Shown: one piece after another, positions 40,784 through 49,008 of the stretch
Position numbering within the stretch: position 1 is the stretch's first letter
Layout: the number at the start of each line of letters is the position of its first letter
Source of the DNA: Streptomyces parvus
GTDB taxonomy: Bacteria > Actinomycetota > Actinomycetes > Streptomycetales > Streptomycetaceae
Assembly (NCBI RefSeq): GCF_014648875.1
Contig: NZ_BMRY01000005.1
Span: forward strand, 434,001 to 498,000
Direction: 5' to 3'
DNA length: 64,000 bases
The notes under the pieces: model-generated
Seen by the model: only the letters and a program-made list of their open reading frames with translations
Database searches by the model: none
What the model was told of the DNA's origin: nothing
Program-made: the position numbers and the translations under genes

Positions 40784-40822
40784 ACGGGACCGCCCGCCGC
40801 GGTGCGCGGCAGCCGGTCCCGT
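40784..40822 (-). terminator. hairpin after the histidine phosphatase gene
   Basis: ACGGGACCG and CGGTCCCGT form a perfect 9-bp stem around a G+C-rich loop. It lies about 50 bases after the phosphatase stop and before the iron box of the next transcript. Confidence 0.55.
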
Positions 40823-40874
40823 ATGTCCGTACCGTCTCGTCCGGACGTCGTCCCGTGGCGTTCCGTGTGCCGGA

Positions 40875-41612
40875 CTACGCCCCGAACGCCTTCGACTGCC
40901 CCTTGGCGGCCTTCCCCTTCACCGGCTTGGCCCCGGCCAGCAGATGCACGGGCACCAGGTCCCGGGCCGGCTCCGAGTAGCCCACCGAGACGATCTTGTC
41001 GCCCCGGTAGGTGAAGCTGGTCAGCGAGGCCAGCGTGCACTGCCGCTTGCGCGGGTCGTGCCACAGGCGGCGGCGCTCCACGAAGGACCGCAGGATCCAG
41101 ATCGGCAGCTGGTGGCTGACGCAGACCGCCTCGTGCCCGCGCGCCGCGTCCCGCGCCGTATCGATCGCGCCCATCATCCGCACGACCTGCTCGATGTACG
41201 GCTCGCCCCAGGACGGCTTGAACGGGTTGGTGAGGTGCTTCCAGTTGTCCGGCTTGCGCAGCGCCCCGTCGCCGACGCCGAAGGTCTTGCCCTCGAAGAC
41301 GTTGGCGGCCTCGATCAGCCGGGCGTCGGTGGCCAGTTCCAGGCCGTGCGCCGTGGCGATGGGGTCGGCGGTCTCCTGGGCGCGCTCCAGCGGGGAGGCG
41401 ACGACATGGGTGATGTCGCGCTTCTCCAGGTGCTCGGCGACCCGGTCGGCCATCTTCCGGCCCAGGTCGGAGAGGTGGTAGCCGGGGCGGCGGCCGTAGA
41501 GCACACCGTCCGGGTTGTGCACCTCGCCGTGCCGGACCACGTGCACCACGGTCAACTGCTCGTCGCGGTCGACGCCTTCGACCCTTGCGGGGCCGGTGCT
41601 CTTCTCGCTCAT
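40875..41612 (-). CDS. histidine phosphatase family protein (phosphoglycerate mutase-like)
   Basis: The 245-residue protein has the catalytic R-H-G-E motif in V-V-H-V-V-R-H-G-E-V-H-N, and a second conserved histidine in V-S-H-Q-L-P near residue 170. The family covers phosphatases and mutases; no mutase-specific loop is evident, so phosphatase activity is more likely. Its start overlaps the hemL stop by ATGA, and a hemL-phosphatase pair is a stable arrangement in Streptomyces. Tail is Lys/Gly-rich. The substrate is unknown. Confidence 0.9.
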   Translation of the reverse strand: MSEKSTGPARVEGVDRDEQLTVVHVVRHGEVHNPDGVLYGRRPGYHLSDLGRKMADRVAEHLEKRDITHVVASPLERAQETADPIATAHGLELATDARLIEAANVFEGKTFGVGDGALRKPDNWKHLTNPFKPSWGEPYIEQVVRMMGAIDTARDAARGHEAVCVSHQLPIWILRSFVERRRLWHDPRKRQCTLASLTSFTYRGDKIVSVGYSEPARDLVPVHLLAGAKPVKGKAAKGQSKAFGA

Positions 41613-42916
41613 GCGGTGGCCTCCGATGCGGCGCGGGCGGCGGCGGGCAGGGCGGCGGCGATGCGCTCGATCGCCCGCTCGTCGTGGGCCGTGGAGACGA
41701 ACCAGGACTCGAACGCCGACGGCGGCAGGTAGACGCCCTGCTCCAGCATGGAGTGGAAGAACGCGGTGAAGCGGAAGACGTCCTGCTTCTTGGCGTCGTC
41801 GTAGTTCCGCACCGGCCGGTCGGTGAAGAAGACGGAGAACATGTTGCTCGCGGCCGACACCGTGTGCGCGACGCCCTCCTTGGTGAGCGCGTCGCCCACC
41901 AGGGAGCGCAGCTCGGCGGAGACCGCGTCGATCTTCGCGTACGCGGCGTCGTCCAGCAGCCGCAGCTGGGCGAGCCCGGCGGCGGTGGCGACCGGGTTCC
42001 CGGAGAGGGTGCCCGCCTGGTAGACCGGTCCGGCCGGGGCCAGGTGCGCCATCACGTCGCCGCGGCCGCCGAAGGCCGCGGCGGGGAAGCCGCCGCCCAT
42101 CACCTTCCCGAAGGTCATCAGGTCGGGGCGGACGCCGTCGACGCCGTACCAGCCGGCCTTCGACGTACGGAAGCCCGTCATGACCTCGTCGGAGATGTAC
42201 AGCGCGCCGTTGGCCGCGCACAGCTCCTTGAGCCCGGCGTTGAAGCCGTCCGCCGGCGGGACGACGCCCATGTTGCCGGGCGAGGCCTCGGTGATCACAC
42301 AGGCGATCTCGCCCGGGTGCGCGGCGAAGGCGGCGCGCACCGCGTCCAGGTCGTTGTACGGCAGCACGACGGTGTCCCCGGCCGTGGCGCCCGTGACACC
42401 GGGCGTGTCGGGCAGCCCGAAGGTGGCCACGCCCGACCCGGCGGCGGCCAGCAGCGCGTCCACATGGCCGTGGTAGCAGCCGGCGAACTTCACGACCTTG
42501 GCCCGGCCCGTGAAGCCACGGGCCAGCCGGATCGCCGACATCGTCGCCTCGGTGCCGGAGGAGACCAGGCGCACCTGCTCGACGGGCTCGATCCGCGCCA
42601 CGATCTCCTCGGCGAGCGCGACCTCGCCCTCACCCGGCGTACCGAAGGAGGTACCCCGGGAGACCGCCTCCTGGACGGCGGCGATGACCTCGGGGTGAGA
42701 GTGGCCGAGAATCATCGGCCCCCACGAGCAGACGAGGTCGACGTACTCACGGCCGTCGGCGTCGGTGAGGTACGGGCCGGTGCCGGACACCATGAACCGG
42801 GGCGTACCGCCCACGGCCCGGAAGGCACGCACGGGAGAGTTCACGCCGCCGGGCGTCACGGCGGACGCCCGGTCGAACAGCGACTGCGAAACTGGGGCTT
42901 CGTATGAATACGCCAC
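41609..42916 (-). CDS. hemL: glutamate-1-semialdehyde 2,1-aminomutase HemL
   Basis: The 435-residue PLP enzyme converts glutamate-1-semialdehyde to 5-aminolevulinate, the first committed heme precursor. Visible motifs are P-G-G-V-N-S-P-V-R-A-F, S-S-G-T-E-A-T-M-S-A-I-R, Y-H-G-H, and the PLP-lysine segment D-L-M-T-F-G-K-V-M-G-G-G-F-P. The GTG start (V-A-Y-S-Y-E) has AGGA a few bases upstream; a longer frame exists but lies beyond the conserved start. It sits downstream of heme-delivery genes for cytochrome c. Part of its 5-prime end is repeated at 43041-43055. Confidence 0.96.
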   Translation of the reverse strand: MAYSYEAPVSQSLFDRASAVTPGGVNSPVRAFRAVGGTPRFMVSGTGPYLTDADGREYVDLVCSWGPMILGHSHPEVIAAVQEAVSRGTSFGTPGEGEVALAEEIVARIEPVEQVRLVSSGTEATMSAIRLARGFTGRAKVVKFAGCYHGHVDALLAAAGSGVATFGLPDTPGVTGATAGDTVVLPYNDLDAVRAAFAAHPGEIACVITEASPGNMGVVPPADGFNAGLKELCAANGALYISDEVMTGFRTSKAGWYGVDGVRPDLMTFGKVMGGGFPAAAFGGRGDVMAHLAPAGPVYQAGTLSGNPVATAAGLAQLRLLDDAAYAKIDAVSAELRSLVGDALTKEGVAHTVSAASNMFSVFFTDRPVRNYDDAKKQDVFRFTAFFHSMLEQGVYLPPSAFESWFVSTAHDERAIERIAAALPAAARAASEATA

Positions 42917-43055
42917 TTTGGTCCTGATCTGCGATTCGGGTGTCGGGGGGCCGGGCCGGGAAATCCCGAACAATCTCGGCCATCGGTGAGCAGGGAGGGC
43001 GCTTCCCTCGTATCACGAAAGAGCGTCAGCGCTCTCACGTCTGCGAAACTGGGGC
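42885..43055. repeat. 15-bp direct repeat spanning the hemL start
   Basis: CTGCGAAACTGGGGC occurs at 42885-42899 inside hemL and again at 43041-43055 upstream of it, 156 bp apart. On the coding strand both copies give C-C-C-C-A-G-T-T-T-C-G-C-A-G. The second may be a relic of a small duplication. Confidence 0.6.
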
Positions 43056-43359
43056 GTCACAGGGAAAGCTCACCCCTGCCATGGTGTCAGAGGCACGGAC
43101 GGCCTTTGCGGACAGGTGTTTCACCGCACGCCCGCGGGGGAGGTCACTGACACGATGATCGGGTTGCGCGGCGGGGGCTGTGTCTCCTAAGAAGTAGTCG
43201 GGTGGATGAGATATGCATCGCGGTGGCGGAGTGGGCGAAGGGACCGACGACCTGGGGCCCGAGCCTGCCCGACGAGGGCGGCACCGGCGCAGGGCCGAGC
43301 GCGCCCAGAGCAGGGGCGCGGAGAGCACGCCGCCCCCCGGAACCAGGAGCGGGGGCGGG
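42917..43359. other. gap between hemL and a conserved unknown gene
   Basis: This 443-bp region between divergent starts has no supported gene. It holds a 6-4-6 perfect dyad (AGAGCG-TCAG-CGCTCT at 43020-43035), the second copy of the hemL 15-bp repeat, and presumably both promoters. A forward frame from 43213 is open, but its first 49 codons look unlike protein. Confidence 0.45.
43020..43035. promoter_or_regulatory. perfect 6-4-6 dyad upstream of hemL
   Basis: AGAGCG and CGCTCT are exact complements separated by TCAG. Located 104 bp before the hemL start, it may be an operator or a small RNA hairpin. No regulator can be named. Confidence 0.3.
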
Positions 43360-43797
43360 ATGGGCGTGACGTACAAGTACTTCGGCGCCCCGGACGGCGC
43401 CACCGCCGCCCGTGTGCCCATCTCGATGCGCCCGGAGGAGCTCGGCGGTGACGAGCTGGGCATGGGCGGCATGTTCACCAAGATCAAGCCGGAGACCGTG
43501 GCCGCCATGGTCCTCACCGGCATCCAGGGCATACCCCTGCACAAGGTCCCCCCGCTGGAACTGGTCGTCCTCCACCCCGACTACGCCGTGGTCAAGCTCC
43601 CGATGACCGTCGTCGACCCGCTGCGCGGCATCGGCGAGGAGTCGGTCGGCGCGGCGGCCTTCATCTGGTCCACGGTCCCCGACCGCGGCGGCCCGCGCGA
43701 CGCGTTCAACGTCTACCAGCTGCTCCACGAGTGGCAGGACTTCTCCCACCGCCTGCACGACGCGGGACATCAGGCGTACTGCCTGGTGTGGCCCTGA
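43360..43797 (+). CDS. conserved unknown protein
   Basis: The 145-residue protein begins M-G-V-T-Y-K-Y-F-G-A-P-D-G-A-T-A-A-R-V-P-I-S-M and contains alternating strands and helices, with I-P-L-H-K-V-P-P-L-E-L-V-V-L-H-P-D-Y and a C-terminal H-E-W-Q-D-F-S-H-R-L-H-D-A-G-H-Q-A-Y-C. It has no signal sequence and no motif that I recognise. Start chosen at the ATG with AGGAG ten bases upstream; a longer frame with a basic, Gly-rich leader exists but seems noncoding. Codon bias at third positions is fully Streptomyces-like. Confidence 0.7.
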   Translation: MGVTYKYFGAPDGATAARVPISMRPEELGGDELGMGGMFTKIKPETVAAMVLTGIQGIPLHKVPPLELVVLHPDYAVVKLPMTVVDPLRGIGEESVGAAAFIWSTVPDRGGPRDAFNVYQLLHEWQDFSHRLHDAGHQAYCLVWP

Positions 43798-43849
43798 TCC
43801 GGAAAGCCCCGCCGAGTTCCCTCCGGACTCCTTCCGGATGACCGCGCGG

Positions 43850-44701
43850 TCAGTACGAGGGAGCGAGCGCCTTCCAGAAGGCGTAGTGGTGATCGGCCGC
43901 GAAGTCGGTCCGCCCGATGTCACCGGACGCGAGCCGCTGCACATACGGGCCGCGTTCCGTGAACGGCTTCCACGCGGGCAAGCCCGCCCCGCCCGCCCGG
44001 CCCGTGGCGGCGAATCGGCTCCAGTAAGCGGTCACCGTCCGCGAGAGTCCGCTCTGCGCCTCGTCGAGCGGTTCGAAGAGGTCGTTCTCGAACAGGTAGG
44101 CCAGGTCGACCATGTGACCGGTGCCGAGCGGGAAGCTCGCCGGTCGCGGCACGTTCACGAAGTACGGAGCCCGGGCGTCGGCGAAGTCGTAGGCGTACAC
44201 GCGGGTGTGGCGGGCCAGCGCCCGCTGGGTGTCGAGCGCCGCGGCCGACCACTCCGAGTCGGTCAGCACCGCCGACAGCGCCGCCCCGGGGGCCGGGTAG
44301 TCCGAGACCGCGTATTCCGCCAGGACCGCGGGAGCGTCCTTGCCGAACCGCCCGGTGATCTTCTCGGCGTACGTCTGCGCGGTCAGCGGCGTCCCCGTCA
44401 GGATCTCGTCGCGCCCGGCCAGTCCGCTCATCTCGTCATGGGTGGAGCCGTGCAGCACCGGCACCCGGGCGAACCGGCCGGCGGCGATCGCCCGTGACGG
44501 GGCCTCCGGAAGCACCACGCCGTCCACCACGGGCCGATAGCCGTCATGGCCGGAGGCCGACGCCTCGACGAGGTCGGCGGTCGTCCTGCGTCGCAGACAG
44601 GAGTCGACGGTGCGCGGATCGTCGCAGTCCGTGGCTTCGGCGACGGCACGCCCCTTCTCCTCCGCCTGCGCCCGCGTGAAGGAAGCGGGGCGTGTCGATG
44701 C
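43850..44701 (-). pseudogene. carboxylesterase type B, 5-prime truncated
   Basis: The frame gives the C-terminal half of a carboxylesterase: F-T-R-A-Q-A-E-E-K-G, L-R-R-R-T-T-A-D-L-V-E-A, Y-R-P-V-V-D-G-V-V-L-P, G-S-T-H-D-E-M, and Y-V-F-like ends with H-M-V-D-L-A-Y-L-F-E-N-D and D-F-A-A-D-H-H-Y-A-F-W. The catalytic G-E-S-A-G-G serine and about 280 N-terminal residues are missing, and a TGA at 44702-44704 closes the frame upstream. A GTG at 44530 could start a 227-residue protein, but it would be inactive. The cut end abuts a repeat array. Confidence 0.75.
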
Positions 44702-44766
44702 TCATGCGGGCTCCCGGGATCGGTGCGGTCTTCGACGCTCGGAACGCTATTCAGGATTTGGGCATC

Positions 44767-44883
44767 TGCGCAAGACGTTTGCCTGAATCGAATGCCTCAT
44801 GCGACCGCCTGAGGCTTCCGCCCGATTCGATCGTCTGACGCATCCGCCTGATGCATTCGTCTGGTGCGAACGCGCAGGTCGTT
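44767..44883. repeat. 13-bp-period degenerate tandem repeat (about nine units)
   Basis: From 44767 the sequence divides into consecutive 13-bp units that align without gaps, with consensus (C/T)G(C/T)CTGATGCGA(T/C). Units at 44806, 44832, 44845 and 44858 are the clearest (for example CGTCTGACGCATC and CGCCTGATGCATT); both ends decay. The 13-bp period is not a multiple of three, so it is not protein coding. It fills the space before a TetR gene and could be an operator array. Confidence 0.7.
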
Positions 44884-44898
44884 GCTAGGGTCCGCGCC

Positions 44899-45459
44899 AT
44901 GGGAAACCGGGAGAAGCTGCTGGAGGCCGCGAGGGAGTGCCTCTTCACCAAGGGCTACGAGCGCACGACCGTCCGCGACCTGGCCTCGGCGGCGGGCGTC
45001 AGCATGGCGGCGATCGGCTACCACTTCGGCTCGAAGGAGGCGCTGCTCAACCAGGCGCTCTTCGAGGCGCTCGACTCGGGGGACCAGGCCTTCGGGCCGT
45101 CGTCCGACGGCACCGGCCCCGATGCCCTGTGGCACCGCCTGATCGAGGCCTTCTCCACCAACAAGACCTTCTGGATCGCCAATCTGGAGACCGTCCTGCG
45201 GGCTCAACGCGACCCGGAACTGCGGGAACAGGTGGCCGCCGGACTGCGGCAGGGGCGCAGCGGGATGGCGCGCGAGATCACCGGGACCGCCGAGGCGGAG
45301 CTCTCCGAGGAGACGATCCGCACCCTCGGATCGGTGCAACTCGCCCTCGTCAGCGGCCTGATGATGCAGCACCTCACGGACCCGGAGTCCGCGCCCACCG
45401 CCGAAGAGGTGCTGGCCGGCCTGCGGGCGCTGGCCGCCGCCCTGCCCGAGGAGGAGTGA
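44899..45459 (+). CDS. TetR/AcrR family transcriptional regulator
   Basis: The 186-residue protein has the family DNA-binding helices (L-L-E-A-A-R-E-C-L-F-T-K-G-Y, T-V-R-D-L-A-S-A-A-G-V-S-M-A-A-I-G-Y-H-F) at residues 6-50 and a helical ligand domain. Start placed at the ATG with AGGG nine bases before it; an upstream ATG in frame falls inside the repeat array. It lies directly behind the 13-bp repeat array and next to a truncated esterase gene. Its natural target may have been that esterase or an exporter now lost. The C-terminal end is acidic. Confidence 0.88.
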   Translation: MGNREKLLEAARECLFTKGYERTTVRDLASAAGVSMAAIGYHFGSKEALLNQALFEALDSGDQAFGPSSDGTGPDALWHRLIEAFSTNKTFWIANLETVLRAQRDPELREQVAAGLRQGRSGMAREITGTAEAELSEETIRTLGSVQLALVSGLMMQHLTDPESAPTAEEVLAGLRALAAALPEEE

Positions 45460-45623
45460 GGCCCGGCCGCACAGCCGGTCGAACCGTTCAAACAGGCGCA
45501 CCCACGCGCACACATCCGGTCAAATTCCAGCCAGCCCTTGGGGATATTTGGCCGACGACAGGTCTTCAGCCGAACCGCCCGGCGCGCCGATGGACAGGAC
45601 ACCGACCATCGAGGAGGTCCGCC

Positions 45624-45950
45624 GTGGGCGACGTTCTACTGGCCCTGTCCATCCCCGTGCTCGTCTTCGGCGGCGGCATCTACGCCGCCTGCGACTGCTG
45701 GTGGCGCCGCAGGCATCCGGCGCCACCGTCCCCGTACACCCACCGGGCGGCGCGGCTGGCGGAGCAGGACATGCTGCTGCTCGCCGAGGAGATCGTCGAC
45801 GACGCGTACGCCGCGCTCGGCCCCCTCTACGACGCCCCGCCCGCTCCGGGCCCCTACGGCTCGCCGACCGTGCTCAGCTCCCTCCCGTCCCGCCCCGCGT
45901 CCACCCCGGATCGCGCCCCGTCACGGCCAGCAGCCGTTCAAAAGCCGTAG
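45624..45950 (+). CDS. small membrane-anchored protein of unknown function
   Basis: A GTG with GAGGAGG six bases upstream opens a 108-codon frame: V-G-D-V-L-L-A-L-S-I-P-V-L-V-F-G-G-G-I-Y-A-A, a single hydrophobic helix, then C-D-C-W-W-R-R-R-H, and a hydrophilic helix with E-Q-D-M-L-L-L-A-E-E-I-V-D-D-A-Y. The Pro/Ser-rich tail overlaps the 3-prime end of the convergent DinB-like gene by 77 bp. The very good ribosome site is the main support. Function unknown. It cannot be excluded that the tail is longer than the real protein needs. Confidence 0.6.
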   Translation: MGDVLLALSIPVLVFGGGIYAACDCWWRRRHPAPPSPYTHRAARLAEQDMLLLAEEIVDDAYAALGPLYDAPPAPGPYGSPTVLSSLPSRPASTPDRAPSRPAAVQKP

Positions 45951-46461
45951 CGCTCTCCGGCACCGGGAACGGCTCGCCGAACATCTTCATCTCGCGGGCC
46001 TGCGGAGCCATCGCCGCCAGCCCCGGGCCCACCTCGTCCAGCACGCTCCGCTCCGGCACGAAGTCCCCGCCGGTCGCCCGCGCCAGGTCCCAGGCGTGCA
46101 CGGTCAGGTCGCCGAGCACCATGAGCCCCACCGTCCGGGCCGGCAGCCCCATCTGCCCCGTCGTGCCCTCCTCGACACCCGGCACGCTCCACGCCTTCAC
46201 CAGCCGGGCCGTCTCGTCCCCGAACCTGGCCCGCCAGTCGCCGTCCGCCACGAAGTCCGGCTCCTGGGTGAAGTCCACGTCCTTGCGGGCCGCGAGCGCC
46301 TGGAAGTTCACCACCACCAGGAACAGATGGTTCAGCAACGCCCGTACGTCGTACTCGGCGCAGGGCGTGGGGCCGCCCAGCTGCCCGTCGTCGATCCCCC
46401 GCACCACGGGCAGGGCCCGGTCCGCGGCGGCTTCCAGCAGTTCACCGATCGTCTGAGTCAT
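45874..46461 (-). CDS. TIGR03086-like DinB/mycothiol-dependent maleylpyruvate isomerase family protein
   Basis: The 195-residue protein starts M-T-Q-T-I-G-E-L-L-E-A-A-A-D-R-A-L-P-V-V-R-G-I-D-D and has T-P-C-A-E-Y-D-V-R-A-L-L-N-H-L near residue 35 and L-T-V-H-A-W-D-L-A-R-A-T-G near residue 122, the three-histidine layout of the DinB_2/MDMPI fold. Such proteins bind metal and often use mycothiol, the low-molecular thiol of actinobacteria. The substrate is unknown. It is divergent from the AraC-like gene and overlaps the end of the small membrane protein gene. Confidence 0.85.
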   Translation of the reverse strand: MTQTIGELLEAAADRALPVVRGIDDGQLGGPTPCAEYDVRALLNHLFLVVVNFQALAARKDVDFTQEPDFVADGDWRARFGDETARLVKAWSVPGVEEGTTGQMGLPARTVGLMVLGDLTVHAWDLARATGGDFVPERSVLDEVGPGLAAMAPQAREMKMFGEPFPVPESATAFERLLAVTGRDPGWTRGGTGGS

Positions 46462-46557
46462 GTCCCCACCCTGCACCGGCCGCCCGCCCGCGTCTTGAAG
46501 AAACACGACAGGCGTCCGGAGCCCCCACCGGATCCGGAGCCCACTAGAATCGTGGTC

Positions 46558-47379
46558 ATGGCCGCCGGACCCCGCCGCGACACCCGGGGCATCGTCGACG
46601 CCCCGGACCTCTTCGCCCACGTCCGCTTCCGCCGCCGCGAGCCCGCCGCCGCGCTCCGCCCGTATCTGGAGCACTACTGGCTGATCGACTGGGACCTCGC
46701 CGAGCCGTACGCCGCCCATGTCGTCCCGCACCCGTCGGTGAACCTGGTCTGCCAGCGGTACGAGGCCGGGGACAGCCCCCGGGAGCGGTCCGGGTACGCC
46801 GAGGTGGCGGGCGTCGACCCCGGGCTCTTCACCCGGAAGCTGGCCGGGCGCGGCCGGGTCTGCGGGGTGCAGTTCCGGCCCGGCGGCTTCCGCCCGTTCG
46901 CCCCGGGGCGCCCGGTCTCCGACTGGACCGGGCTGCGCGCCGAAGCCGCCGAGGTGCTGCGGCTGCCGCCACCCGTCGACGCGGTCCTCGGCCCGGACGA
47001 CGAGGACGCGCGGGTCGCGGCGCTGGACGCCTTCCTGCTCGCCCTGGAGCCGCGCCCCGATGCCCGGGCGGCTCTCGCGATGGCCGCCGTCGACCGGGTC
47101 CGCACGGACCGCACGGTCCGCCGGGTCGACGGGCTCGCCCGGGACACCGGACTCTCCGCCCGCTCCCTGCAACGGCTGTTCTCGGCGTACGTCGGCGTCG
47201 GCCCCAAGTGGGTCATCCTCCGCTACCGCATCCACGAGGCACTGGAGGCCGCCGAAGCCGGCCCGGCGCTCGACTGGGCACGGCTCGCCGCCGACCTCGG
47301 CTACAGCGACCAGGCCCATCTGGTGCGGGACTTCACGGCGACGGTGGGCGTTCCCCCGACGGCGTTCGCACCGCACTGA
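46558..47379 (+). CDS. AraC family transcriptional regulator
   Basis: The 273-residue protein has an N-terminal cupin-like sensor (L-R-P-Y-L-E-H-Y-W-L-I-D-W, then V-V-P-H-P-S-V-N-L-V-C-Q) and a C-terminal AraC DNA-binding domain: V-D-G-L-A-R-D-T-G-L-S-A-R-S-L-Q-R-L-F for the first helix-turn-helix and L-A-A-D-L-G-Y-S-D-Q-A-H-L-V-R-D-F for the second. It is divergent from the DinB-like gene with 96 bp between starts, and is its likely regulator. No ribosome site is evident; translation may be leaderless or nearly so. Confidence 0.88.
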   Translation: MAAGPRRDTRGIVDAPDLFAHVRFRRREPAAALRPYLEHYWLIDWDLAEPYAAHVVPHPSVNLVCQRYEAGDSPRERSGYAEVAGVDPGLFTRKLAGRGRVCGVQFRPGGFRPFAPGRPVSDWTGLRAEAAEVLRLPPPVDAVLGPDDEDARVAALDAFLLALEPRPDARAALAMAAVDRVRTDRTVRRVDGLARDTGLSARSLQRLFSAYVGVGPKWVILRYRIHEALEAAEAGPALDWARLAADLGYSDQAHLVRDFTATVGVPPTAFAPH

Positions 47380-47455
47380 ACCGGCCAGGACGCACTCCCG
47401 CGCGCCCCCGCCAAATGCCTGGCAGGCCGTCCCGTCCCGGTGGCATCCTGACCGG

Positions 47456-48190
47456 GTGAACGGACCCGAGATCACCCTCGAAGTAGCCCCTGAGCTGCGG
47501 CTCTTCGTCCCGCATGACCGACGCGGCGGGCCGACGCCCCTCGTCACGGACGGCTCATCGACCCTCGGCCATGTCATCGAGTCCCTCGGCGTCCCGCTCA
47601 CCGAGGCCGGAACACTGCTGGTGAACGGCGCCCCGGTGGCCCGCTCGCACGTGCCCGGCCCCGGCGAACACGTCGACGTACGCGCCGTGGAACGCCCCCA
47701 GCGGGTCCCCGGGGCACCCCTGCGCTTCCTCCTCGACGTCCACCTCGGCACGCTGGCCCGCCGGCTGCGGCTCCTGGGCGTCGACGCCGCCTACGAGAGC
47801 GAGGACATCGGCGACCCCGCCCTGGCCGCCCTCTCCGCGCGCGAGCGGCGCGTCCTGCTCTCCCGGGACCGCGGGCTGCTGCGCCGCCGCGAGATCTGGG
47901 CGGGGGCGTACGTCTACAGCGACCGCCCGAAGGAGCAGCTCCGCGACGTCCTCGGCCGCTTCGCTCCGGCCCTGGCCCCGTGGTCCCGCTGCACCGCGTG
48001 CAACGGGACCCTGACCGGGGCCGCCAAGGACTCCGTGAGCGGGCTCCTGGAGCACGGCACGCAGGAGGCGTACGACGTGTTCGCCCAGTGCACGGAGTGC
48101 TCCCGGGTGTACTGGCGCGGCGCCCACCACGGCCACCTGGAGACCATCGTGTCCGAGGCGGTCCGCGAGTTCGGGGGCACGCCGGCGTAG
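47456..48190 (+). CDS. Mut7-C RNase-domain protein with N-terminal ubiquitin-like domain
   Basis: The 244-residue protein first has a ThiS/ubiquitin-like fold (residues 1-75, ending R-P-Q-R-V) and then a Mut7-C domain: F-L-L-D-V-H-L-G-T-L-A-R-R-L-R-L-L-G-V-D, L-L-S-R-D-R-G-L-L, R-F-A-P-A, and a zinc ribbon C-T-A-C ... C-T-E-C-S-R-V-Y-W. The PIN-like aspartates (D in L-D-V-H, S-R-D-R) are kept. Such proteins are predicted RNases found with the same fused domains in many streptomycetes. GTG start taken at V-N-G-P-E-I. Substrate is unknown. Confidence 0.85.
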   Translation: MNGPEITLEVAPELRLFVPHDRRGGPTPLVTDGSSTLGHVIESLGVPLTEAGTLLVNGAPVARSHVPGPGEHVDVRAVERPQRVPGAPLRFLLDVHLGTLARRLRLLGVDAAYESEDIGDPALAALSARERRVLLSRDRGLLRRREIWAGAYVYSDRPKEQLRDVLGRFAPALAPWSRCTACNGTLTGAAKDSVSGLLEHGTQEAYDVFAQCTECSRVYWRGAHHGHLETIVSEAVREFGGTPA

Positions 48191-48209
48191 GTGGGGCGGA
48201 GCCGGGCGC

Positions 48210-48917
48210 TCAGCCGAGGATGTGCCGCAGGTAGGCCTGCGGGTCGGCGAGATAGCGCCGCCAGTGGTCGACGAGCTCCAGGTCCGCCCAGCGCACCCGC
48301 TCCATGCCGCCCTCCCCCAGCTGCACGATGTCGGCGCCCGGCAGCGCGGTGAGCAGCGGTGAGTGGGTGGCGCACACCACCTGGCCGCCCGCCTTGACCA
48401 ACTGGTCCAGGTGGCCCAGCAGTTCGAGGCAGGAGGCGAAGGAGAGCGCGGCCTCGGGCTCGTCCAGCACATAGAGCCCCGGCACCGTGAACTTCTCCCG
48501 GAACGCGGCGAGGAACCCCTCCCCGTGGCTGCGGGAGTCCGGGTCCAGGCTCTCCCGCTCCAGCGCGTCGAGGGCGGTCTCCGCGCGCAGGAAGAACCCC
48601 TTGCGCGCGGCCCGGCTGCCGACCATCCGCCGCCCCCGGGGCGCGGCGTCGAAGCGGACGCGCTCCCCGAGCACGGACTTGCCCCGCGAGGTGGCGTACT
48701 TCCAGTCGGCGGAGCCGCCGTACGAGTCCAGCCCGAACCCCTCGGCCATGGCCTCGACCAGCGTCGACTTCCCCGAGCCGTTCTCGCCGACGAGGAAGGT
48801 CACCGGGGCCCGGAACCGCAGCCCCTCGGCGAGGAACTGCCGCACACCGGGCACGGTCCACGGCCAGGCGTCCGGGTCGGGGTCGTGCACATGGGCGTAG
48901 GCGCGTTCGACGATCAC
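48210..48917 (-). CDS. AAA ATPase, ABC-type (RecF/SMC-like)
   Basis: The 235-residue ATPase has Walker A G-E-N-G-S-G-K-S-T near residue 45, Walker B Y-V-L-D-E-P-E-A-A-L-S near 150, and the H-loop T-H-S-P-L-L. It looks like the stand-alone head of an SMC/ABC ATPase, of the kind seen in small DNA or nucleotide-sensing proteins. There is no membrane segment. GTG start taken at M-I-V-E-R. It is convergent to the Mut7-C gene and divergent from the SDR gene. Function beyond ATP use is unknown. Confidence 0.87.
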   Translation of the reverse strand: MIVERAYAHVHDPDPDAWPWTVPGVRQFLAEGLRFRAPVTFLVGENGSGKSTLVEAMAEGFGLDSYGGSADWKYATSRGKSVLGERVRFDAAPRGRRMVGSRAARKGFFLRAETALDALERESLDPDSRSHGEGFLAAFREKFTVPGLYVLDEPEAALSFASCLELLGHLDQLVKAGGQVVCATHSPLLTALPGADIVQLGEGGMERVRWADLELVDHWRRYLADPQAYLRHILG

Positions 48918-49008
48918 CCGCCCATGATGACGGGCCCGGCGGCTCTCCCTCAGGCGCCTGCCTATCCTTGGCCCGTACCCGATCAGCAGCCGCCCGAGGA
49001 GATCCGCC

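Noticed and set aside
44767..44883. CRISPR array
   Set aside because: Units are contiguous 13-bp repeats with no spacers, and no cas genes are near.
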